Position numbers and translations under genes: made by a program. Positions 7,427 through 11,980 of a stretch of 11,980 bases of DNA are shown here, one piece after another. The notes below the pieces were generated by a model, which saw only the letters and a list, made by a program, of their open reading frames with translations, was not told the origin of the DNA and made no database searches. Where the stretch lies: the NCBI GenBank assembly GCA_016927175.1, contig JAFGNC010000451.1, positions 1 through 11,980 of the forward strand. The letters are read 5' to 3'. How positions within the stretch are numbered: the stretch's first letter is position 1; every line of letters begins with the position of its first letter. This DNA comes from Gammaproteobacteria bacterium (GTDB taxonomy: Bacteria; Pseudomonadota; Gammaproteobacteria; Steroidobacterales; Rariloculaceae).

Positions 7427-8263
7427 TCAGTGCCTGATGCCGGTGCCTCGGTGCAGCAGATACAGCGCGGTCGCGAACATCACGGCGACCCCCGCGACGA
7501 TGATCGCGTACGCCGTCCCTACGTCCACGTCCGACTTGCCGAGCATCCCGTAGCGGAAGGCGTTGACCATGTACAGGATCGGATTCGCGAGCGCGACCTT
7601 CTGCCAGAACGGCGACAGCAGCGAGATCGAGAAGAAGACGCCGCCAAGATAGGTCAGCGGGGTCAGCAGAAAAGTCGGAATGATCGTGATGTCGTCGAAG
7701 GTTCTGGCGAAGATCGCGTTGATGAGCCCCGCCACGGAGAAAATCACGGCCGTCAGCAGCACCGTCACGAGCGTCGTCAGCGGATGCACGACGTAGATAT
7801 CGGTGAAGAACATCGCGACGACCGTGACCAGCGCTCCGACCAGCACGCCCCGCACGACGCCGCCCGCGACGTAGCCGAGCACGATCGTCACGTACGACAG
7901 CGGCGATACGAGCATCTCCTCGAGATGCAGCTGCAGCTTGCCGGAAAAGAACGACGAGACGACGTTGCCGAAGGAATTCGTGATCACCGACATCATGATC
8001 AGGCCGGGCGCGATGAAAGTCGTATAGGGCACGCCCTCCATGTCCCCGACGCGGCGCCCGATCAGACTGCCGAAGATGATGAAATACAGCGTCATCGTGA
8101 TCGCGGGCGGAACGATCGTCTGCAGCCAGATCCGCAGCACGCGGCGGACTTCCTTCTTTACGATCGTCGACAGCCCGATCGCATTGATCATCAGCAGGCT
8201 CGCCGGCGGCCGGTCTCCGACCGGCGCGAAGTCCTCCGGCGCGGTTCGTCCGAGATCGCTCAT
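7427..8263 (-). CDS. yadH: ABC-2 type transporter permease, YadH-like
   Basis: Membrane subunit of an exporter of the YadGH type; substrate unknown. About six hydrophobic segments are visible in 278 residues, and the stretch RIWLQTIVPPAITMTLYFII followed by FGSLIGRRVG is close to E. coli YadH. Other family features are LHLEEMLVSPLSY, followed by the LTYLGGVFFSISLLS loop and NPILYMVNAFRYG. The ATG at 8263 overlaps the TGA of the upstream ATPase gene as ATGA (8260-8263), with AGGG nine bases before it, so translation is coupled. It has an extra ~24-residue polar N-terminus compared with YadH; a downstream ATG at 8191 (MINAIGLS) would give a shorter product but lacks the coupling. It runs head-on into gspB. 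Confidence 0.9.
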   Translation of the reverse strand: MSDLGRTAPEDFAPVGDRPPASLLMINAIGLSTIVKKEVRRVLRIWLQTIVPPAITMTLYFIIFGSLIGRRVGDMEGVPYTTFIAPGLIMMSVITNSFGNVVSSFFSGKLQLHLEEMLVSPLSYVTIVLGYVAGGVVRGVLVGALVTVVAMFFTDIYVVHPLTTLVTVLLTAVIFSVAGLINAIFARTFDDITIIPTFLLTPLTYLGGVFFSISLLSPFWQKVALANPILYMVNAFRYGMLGKSDVDVGTAYAIIVAGVAVMFATALYLLHRGTGIRH

Positions 8264-9189
8264 GGCGCGACACCCTGGTGCTTGCCCTCGACGAGGCGGA
8301 TGAACAGCTCCTCGAGCCGGTTCGTCTTCGTGCGCATCGACGCGACGTGCAGCGACTGCGCGGAAAGCTCCTCGAACATCCTGTTCAATCCCTGCTCCTT
8401 GGCGACCTCGACCTCGATCTCGTGCTCGTTTCGCAGCCGCACCGTGTAGCCGTTCAGCGCCGGCGCCTCGCTGACGCGCTCCCGCAGCGTCAGCACGAAA
8501 GCCTCGCGCTGCAGCTTGCCGATGACGTTCGCCATCGTGTCGTTCTCGATGATCCGGCCCTCGTCGATGATAGCGATGTTTCGGCAGAGGCTTTCGGCCT
8601 CCTCGAGGTAGTGGGTCGTCAGGATGATCGTGACGCCGGAGGCGTTGATGTCCCTCATCAGGTCCCACATCGAACGCCTGATCTCGATGTCGACGCCCGC
8701 GGTCGGCTCGTCGAGGATCAGCAGTTTCGGCTCGTGCACCAGCGCTCGCGCGATCATGAGCCGGCGCTTCATTCCGCCGGACAGGTTCCGCGCGATGTCG
8801 TCGCGGCGGTCCCACAGATGAAGGGCCTTCAGGTACTTCTCGGCGCGGGCACGCGCGACCCGCGGCGGCACGCCGTAGTAGCCGGCCTGATTCACGAGCG
8901 TGTTGTAGTTGCGCTCGAACATGTTCAGGTTGACCTCCTGCGGCACGACGCCGATCAGCGATTTCGCCTTCTCGCGCTCGCGATCGATGTCGTGGCCGAA
9001 GATCTCGATGCGCCCGCTGCTCTTGGTCACGAGCGACGTGATGATGCCGATCGCGGTGGTCTTGCCCGCGCCGTTCGGCCCGAGCAGCGCGAAGAAATCC
9101 CCCTCGCGCACCGTCAGGTCGATGCCCTTCAGCGCCTCAACGCCGTTCGGATAGACTTTCCGCAGCTGCTCGATGAGCAAAGCGTCCAT
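8260..9189 (-). CDS. yadG: ABC transporter ATP-binding protein, YadG-like
   Basis: Cytoplasmic ATPase that powers the YadH-like permease encoded directly downstream. The 309 residues contain all the nucleotide-binding motifs: Walker A GPNGAGKT at 37-44, Q-loop around VVPQE (Gln84), signature LSGGM at 136-140, Walker B LLILDEP at 156-162 with the catalytic Glu161, and the switch His193 in TTHYLEEAE. The length matches E. coli YadG (308). The ~90 residues after the core, with a C-terminal LEELFIRLVEGK motif, are typical of the drug/polysaccharide exporter group. The ATG at 9189 gives the usual N-terminus (MDALLIEQLRKVYPNG); its Shine-Dalgarno is weak. A -10-like TAGAAT lies 40 bases upstream. 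Substrate cannot be deduced. Confidence 0.92.
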   Translation of the reverse strand: MDALLIEQLRKVYPNGVEALKGIDLTVREGDFFALLGPNGAGKTTAIGIITSLVTKSSGRIEIFGHDIDREREKAKSLIGVVPQEVNLNMFERNYNTLVNQAGYYGVPPRVARARAEKYLKALHLWDRRDDIARNLSGGMKRRLMIARALVHEPKLLILDEPTAGVDIEIRRSMWDLMRDINASGVTIILTTHYLEEAESLCRNIAIIDEGRIIENDTMANVIGKLQREAFVLTLRERVSEAPALNGYTVRLRNEHEIEVEVAKEQGLNRMFEELSAQSLHVASMRTKTNRLEELFIRLVEGKHQGVAP

Positions 9190-9228
9190 TGCGACTGACG
9201 GGTCCCGCCGATACCGATGAAGCGGGCT

Positions 9229-9234
9229 ATTCTA
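9229..9234 (-). promoter_or_regulatory. Candidate -10 box for the yadGH-like operon
   Basis: On the minus strand this reads TAGAAT, five of six matches to TATAAT, 40 bases upstream of the yadG-like ATG in an otherwise GC-rich gap. The -35 position has no good match and is instead overlapped by a perfect palindrome (9252-9263), as would fit an activator- or repressor-dependent promoter. Confidence 0.4.
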
Positions 9235-9251
9235 AAGGCACGGCGCGACCG

Positions 9252-9263
9252 TCGCTGCAGCGA
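9252..9263. repeat. Perfect 12-bp palindrome TCGCTGCAGCGA
   Basis: The twelve bases equal their own reverse complement. On the minus strand they sit just upstream of the TAGAAT -10 candidate for the yadGH-like operon, at about the -35 position, so they may be an operator. Only one copy was noticed in the gap, and GC-rich palindromes occur by chance, so function is speculative. Confidence 0.3.
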
Positions 9264-9320
9264 TCACGGAAACGATACGAATCGCGGCGTCCGCGGGCTG
9301 GCGGCCGCCGGCGACGCCGG

Positions 9321-9893
9321 TCAGGCCATCAGGCCGCGCTCGGCCACTCGGTCGAGAGCCCGCGCACCGTCGGCCGAAGGCTGCAGCGCCACCAGGATCA
9401 GCCGGCGCCGCACCTCCGGGCGCCTCTCCGTCAACAACTCCCGCCACAGCCATTCCGAGTCCGGGAACGCGCAATCGACGCGTGCGGACGTCAGCGCCAG
9501 CCGCGGCACCAGCGACAGGGGCGTCGTTCTCAAGGTGTGCACGGCGCGGGTCGGCAGGCCGAAAAACAGCCGCGCGTGATAAGCGCTGTCCCGGCTCACG
9601 TTCCACGCGCAGAAGACGATCGTCAGCGCCAGGACCTCGCGGGCGCTGCATCCGGCCTCCGGGCCCGGGGCATTCGCCGCCGGCGGGCTCACCTTGAGGT
9701 CGAACAGCGCTCGGGGAAACTCCGCCAGCGCGTCGATCAGCTGCGCGCCGGCCGCCCTCAGGGCGCCGACGGCCCCAGCCGGGAATCCGCACTCGGCCAG
9801 CTCTGCAGTTTTCCGGGACTGCAACGATCTCAGGTACAGGCGATTCAGCTCGTGGACCTGCGCCAGCGAGTCCGGGGCGGCGGGATTGGACAT
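9321..9893 (-). CDS. Putative tandem FlhD-like regulator (two FlhD-type domains in one chain)
   Basis: A 190-residue protein that I read as two FlhD-type helical domains. Repeat 1 (~residues 10-68) has ELNRLYLRSL, then AECGFPAGAVGALRAAGAQL. Repeat 2 (~86-146) has TIVFCAWNVSRDSAYHARLF, then FGLPTRAVHTLRTTP and VDCAFPDSEWL. Both align by eye with E. coli FlhD around [34 protein letters not shown] and CHFRFDS; repeat 2 is closer. The repeats share G-x-P-x-x-A-V-x-x-L-R. FlhD is normally ~115 residues and dimerises, so this chain could be a covalent dimer. The divergent neighbour is FlhC-like, which supports the call. ATG 9893 gives an FlhD-like N-terminal length and has AAGG nine bases upstream. 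An alternative ATG at 9926 adds 11 residues, has AGGA six bases upstream, and lies inside the palindromic operator candidate. Assignment is from memory of FlhD, not a search. Confidence 0.6.
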   Translation of the reverse strand: MSNPAAPDSLAQVHELNRLYLRSLQSRKTAELAECGFPAGAVGALRAAGAQLIDALAEFPRALFDLKVSPPAANAPGPEAGCSAREVLALTIVFCAWNVSRDSAYHARLFFGLPTRAVHTLRTTPLSLVPRLALTSARVDCAFPDSEWLWRELLTERRPEVRRRLILVALQPSADGARALDRVAERGLMA

Positions 9894-9919
9894 AGTGGGG
9901 AGCCTTTTTTCAGCGATAG

Positions 9920-9955
9920 TTACCATATATGGTCCTAAAATACCATTAGTGGTAA
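9920..9955. promoter_or_regulatory. Nested dyad operator candidate between the divergent FlhD-like and FlhC-like genes
   Basis: The region contains ACCATATATGGT (9922-9933), a perfect 12-bp palindrome, and TACCATTAGTGGTA (9941-9954), an inverted repeat with four central bases. Equivalent positions of the two are exactly 20 bp apart, about two helical turns. The whole also forms one larger dyad: TTACCA at 9920-9925 mirrors TGGTAA at 9950-9955, and ATGGT at 9929-9933 mirrors ACCAT at 9942-9946, around eight central bases. A -10-like TAAAAT (9936-9941) occupies the centre. The bases 9901-9960 have 21 G/C of 60, far below their surroundings. It does not resemble the FlhD4C2 box I know from enterics, so the binding protein is unknown. 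Confidence 0.6.
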
Positions 9956-10001
9956 GACTAGCCTTAGCGCTCTAACTCGACGATTCAGGGGGATACTGCT
10001 G

Positions 10002-10559
10002 ATGCGAGCCACCGATCATCGCTACCGCGGAGAGAAAGAGCGCTTCGAGCTGGCACTGCGGATGATCAGGCACGAGGCGCGCACCGGCACGATCCGCTTC
10101 TGGACCGGTCTCAGCGACGATCGGATCCGCAAGCTCTACACGTCCTACTTCAAATTCGCCGAGGCGCCGGTCAGGCGCCGCAGAGGCCGTTCGCCGAGCC
10201 AGGTCGCGCCGCTCGTCAAGACGCCGCTGCGGGCGCTCGAGTCCGGCGTGTTCGCGAACCTGCTGCTCGCGAACGGGCTGCTGTCGGCGGACGCGACGCC
10301 GGCGAATCTGAGCGGCAACATCGCCATGGGCCACCGGTTCTGCGAGTGCTACGAGACCTATTGCGCGCTCGTGCCGCGCGCGAGCCTGTCTTTCGAGTGG
10401 GGATGGAACCTCCTGCTCAGCATCCAGCGCGGCGACGAGCTCGGCATCCGCCATTGCGACGTCTGCTCCGTCGGCTACGTGTTCGACCTGCTCGCGCTGC
10501 CCCAGCCGTCCTGCCCCGCGTGCGCGACGTTCGCGCATAATGACAGCGTCGTCTCCTGA
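10002..10559 (+). CDS. FlhC-like transcriptional regulator
   Basis: A 185-residue protein resembling FlhC, the zinc-containing DNA-binding partner of FlhD in the D4C2 activator complex (E. coli FlhC is 192 residues). The N-terminal half has a helical region with a T-G-L-S-x-x-R-I-R-K-L-Y motif (residues ~35-46), matching the FlhC segment T-x-L-S-R-G-R-L-I-K-L-Y. FANLLLANGL (84-93) and the helix with CECYETYCALVP (114-125) match the FlhC middle. The C-terminal CDVC...CPAC places Cys at 152, 155, 171 and 174, the same C-x2-C-x15/16-C-x2-C zinc pattern as E. coli Cys137/140/157/160. The ATG has AGGGGG nine bases upstream. It is divergent from the tandem FlhD-like gene, and its stop is 12 bases before the NRDE gene. 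No flagellar genes are nearby, so the target genes are unknown. Confidence 0.8.
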   Translation: MRATDHRYRGEKERFELALRMIRHEARTGTIRFWTGLSDDRIRKLYTSYFKFAEAPVRRRRGRSPSQVAPLVKTPLRALESGVFANLLLANGLLSADATPANLSGNIAMGHRFCECYETYCALVPRASLSFEWGWNLLLSIQRGDELGIRHCDVCSVGYVFDLLALPQPSCPACATFAHNDSVVS

Positions 10560-10571
10560 GGGCTCCTCGAC

Positions 10572-11330
10572 GTGTGCATCATCGCGCTCGCGCACCGCGC
10601 TTCCGCGCGCTATCCGCTGATCGTCGCGGCGAACCGCGACGAAAGTCACGCCCGCGATACGCTGCGCGCGGGCTGGTGGGCGGACGCGCCGATCGTCGGG
10701 GGCAGGGATGCCGTCGCCGGCGGGACCTGGCTCGCGATCGGCAGCGACCTGCGGCTCGCGGCCGTGACGAACCTCAGGGACCCGGACGCCGAGCCCTCGC
10801 CGGGAGCGAAGTCCCGCGGCCTCCTCGTCAGCCGCTTCGTGTCGGGCCGGCACGCCGCAGAGGCTTTCGCGTCCTCGCTGGCCGAAGCCGGCGGCTATGC
10901 GCCGTACAACCTCTTGCTGTTCGACGGCGCGGCGCTGCACTACGCCGGCAACCGTGCGCCCGCTCGACCCCTCGGGCCCGGCGTGCACGCGTTGAGCAAC
11001 GCCGTTCCGGGCACGGAATGGCCGAAGGTCCGGCGGGCGCGCGAGGGTCTCGCCGCCGTGCTCGATCAGGCCGATCCGACCGACGCGCTGTTCGCGCTGC
11101 TCTCCGAGCAGGGTCCGCCGGCCGGCGGCTTCGACGAGCGTCAGGTGTCGCTGTTCCTGCGTCACCCGGTCTGGGGGACGCGCTGCTCGACCGTCATCCT
11201 GGTGGACCGCGACGGGCACGTCCGCTTCGTCGAGCGGAGCTTCGACGCCGCGGGCAGGCAGGTCGACGAGGTCGGCATAGATTTCACGGCCGAGCCCGCC
11301 GCGGTGCCCGCAGCCGAACGCGCGACGTAG
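10572..11330 (+). CDS. NRDE/TANGO2-family protein
   Basis: A 252-residue protein of the NRDE family (TANGO2, formerly DUF833). It starts MCIIALAH, with Cys2 at the position expected of an Ntn-hydrolase-like nucleophile, and has the namesake motif AANRDES with NRDE at 21-24. Other family features are GGRDAVAGGTWLAI (about 43-56), VTNLRDP, the YAPYNLLLFDG strand, HALSNA, and the late GTRCSTVILVDRDG segment. Its molecular function in bacteria is not established; eukaryotic TANGO2 has been linked to lipid and haem handling. The GTG start is needed to put Cys at position 2 and has GAGGG nine bases upstream. The gene begins 12 bases after the FlhC-like stop, so the two are probably co-transcribed. 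Confidence 0.9.
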   Translation: MCIIALAHRASARYPLIVAANRDESHARDTLRAGWWADAPIVGGRDAVAGGTWLAIGSDLRLAAVTNLRDPDAEPSPGAKSRGLLVSRFVSGRHAAEAFASSLAEAGGYAPYNLLLFDGAALHYAGNRAPARPLGPGVHALSNAVPGTEWPKVRRAREGLAAVLDQADPTDALFALLSEQGPPAGGFDERQVSLFLRHPVWGTRCSTVILVDRDGHVRFVERSFDAAGRQVDEVGIDFTAEPAAVPAAERAT

Positions 11331-11382
11331 AAGTGGCGGAAGACGGCGTGCCGGGTCGCCGAGGTCGATAGACGGTCGGGGA

Positions 11383-11980
11383 TCAATCGTCGGCCCGGGC
11401 GATTCCGGCGAGCCACGCGGCGATGTCGCGGATCTCGGCCGCGCAGACGGCGTGCGGCATCGGGTAAACGCGCCAGTCCACCGCGTAACCCTCGGCCTCG
11501 AGCAGACGCCGGCTCAGATCGGCCATTTGTAAGGGGATGACCGGATCGGCGTCGCCGTGCGCCAGCAGAATCGGGGTGTTCGCGTTGGCATCGCTCTTCT
11601 CTGCCGGCAGCGTTTCGCCCAGCGGCAGAAACGACGACAGCGCCATGAGCCCCGCGAGCCGCAGGGGCGACCTGAGACCGGCATAGAGCGCAATGGCGCC
11701 GCCCTGAGAGAAGCCGGCCAGCACGACGCGCCGACTCGGCATGCCGCGGTCGATCTCGCGCTGTATCAGACCGGCCACGGCCTCGGCGCTGGCGCGGATG
11801 CCCTGCTCGTCCCATGACGCCGAACGCTCCAGCTCCAGAATGTCGAACCAGGCCCGCATCGGCAGTCCGCCGTTGATCGTGACGGGCCGGACCGGCGCGT
11901 GCGGAAACACGAAGCGCGCGCCGAACTCGAGGCCCAGCTCGTCCACGATCGGCTCGAAGTCGTGGCCGTCGGCGCCGAGA
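11383..11980 (-). CDS. Carboxylesterase/phospholipase-type alpha/beta hydrolase, 5' end outside window
   Basis: The frame runs from a TGA at 11383-11385 off the right edge. An in-frame GTG at 11946 exists, but the codons beyond it encode LGADGHDFEPIV, which matches the H-G-L-G-A-D-G-x-D-F oxyanion-hole region of this family, so the true start is outside the window. The fold is that of the dienelactone hydrolase/carboxylesterase group (Abhydrolase_2). VLAGFSQGGAIALYAGL contains the nucleophile elbow G-F-S-Q-G, LLAHGDADPVIPL holds the acid Asp, and YPMPHAVC holds the catalytic His. FVFPHAPVRPVTINGG and MRAWFDI are also typical. It hydrolyses short-chain esters or acyl lipids in this family; the substrate here is unknown. 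It converges on the NRDE gene with 52 bases between stop codons and no clear hairpin terminator. Confidence 0.9.
   Translation of the reverse strand, partial: LGADGHDFEPIVDELGLEFGARFVFPHAPVRPVTINGGLPMRAWFDILELERSASWDEQGIRASAEAVAGLIQREIDRGMPSRRVVLAGFSQGGAIALYAGLRSPLRLAGLMALSSFLPLGETLPAEKSDANANTPILLAHGDADPVIPLQMADLSRRLLEAEGYAVDWRVYPMPHAVCAAEIRDIAAWLAGIARADD

Noticed and set aside
8264..8815. Extension of the permease frame upstream of its ATG at 8263
   Set aside because: The extra ~184 residues are an out-of-frame reading of the ATPase gene and are Arg/Gly-rich; the ATGA overlap and AGGG site support 8263 as the start.
7430..9198. Long plus-strand frames opposite the ABC exporter genes
   Set aside because: They mirror the YadG/YadH-like genes, whose motifs and ATGA coupling leave no doubt about the coding strand.
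9265..9320. GC-rich inverted repeats (CCGGCG/CGCCGG type) after the FlhD-like gene
   Set aside because: No T-run follows on the minus strand, so a terminator cannot be supported; short GC dyads are expected at this base composition.
1..11980. CRISPR arrays, tRNA/rRNA genes, insertion sequences, integrases
   Set aside because: No spaced direct repeats, cloverleaf-like segments, transposase motifs or long terminal inverted repeats were seen on reading both strands.

Overview
This window is GC-rich DNA with densely packed genes, almost certainly from a Gammaproteobacterium outside the enteric group. The evidence is a FadE-type membrane acyl-CoA dehydrogenase with an E. coli-like architecture, a YadG/YadH ABC exporter, type II secretion accessory genes gspA/gspB, and FlhD/FlhC-type regulators, which are largely confined to Beta- and Gammaproteobacteria. 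The species cannot be named from the sequence. No RNA genes, insertion sequences, phage genes or CRISPR arrays were seen, and no stretch longer than 300 bases lacks a gene.

Left part (1-4930, all plus strand). The window opens inside the 3' end of an unrecognised Ala/Glu-rich gene whose last ~35 residues resemble the tail of membrane anti-sigma-factor-like proteins. Next come malate dehydrogenase (mdh) and, 34 bases later, a large FadE-type acyl-CoA dehydrogenase, probably co-transcribed: one makes oxaloacetate for the TCA cycle, the other starts beta-oxidation and so feeds acetyl-CoA into it. A small DUF4399 lipoprotein follows.

Middle (5000-7401, plus strand). A gspA-gspB pair: a GspA/ExeA-type AAA ATPase with a transmembrane segment, a C39-peptidase-like domain and a peptidoglycan-binding domain, followed 11 bases later by GspB. 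This pair helps place the type II secretin through the cell wall. Facing it on the minus strand, with only 25 bases between the stop codons, is a translationally coupled ABC exporter, ATPase (yadG-like) then permease (yadH-like), joined by an ATGA overlap.

Right part (9321-11980). The most unusual locus is a divergent pair. On the minus strand is a 190-residue protein that appears to consist of two FlhD-like domains in tandem. On the plus strand is a FlhC-like protein with all four zinc-binding cysteines. Between them lies a short AT-rich region (21 G/C in the 60 bases 9901-9960) carrying a nested dyad of four ACCAT-type half-sites, with equivalent sites exactly 20 bp apart. E. coli makes FlhD and FlhC from one operon as a D4C2 complex, so a covalent FlhD dimer divergent from FlhC, with no flagellar gene in sight, is a candidate undescribed variant of this regulator. 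An NRDE/TANGO2-family gene follows FlhC 12 bases later. A carboxylesterase gene on the minus strand runs off the right edge.
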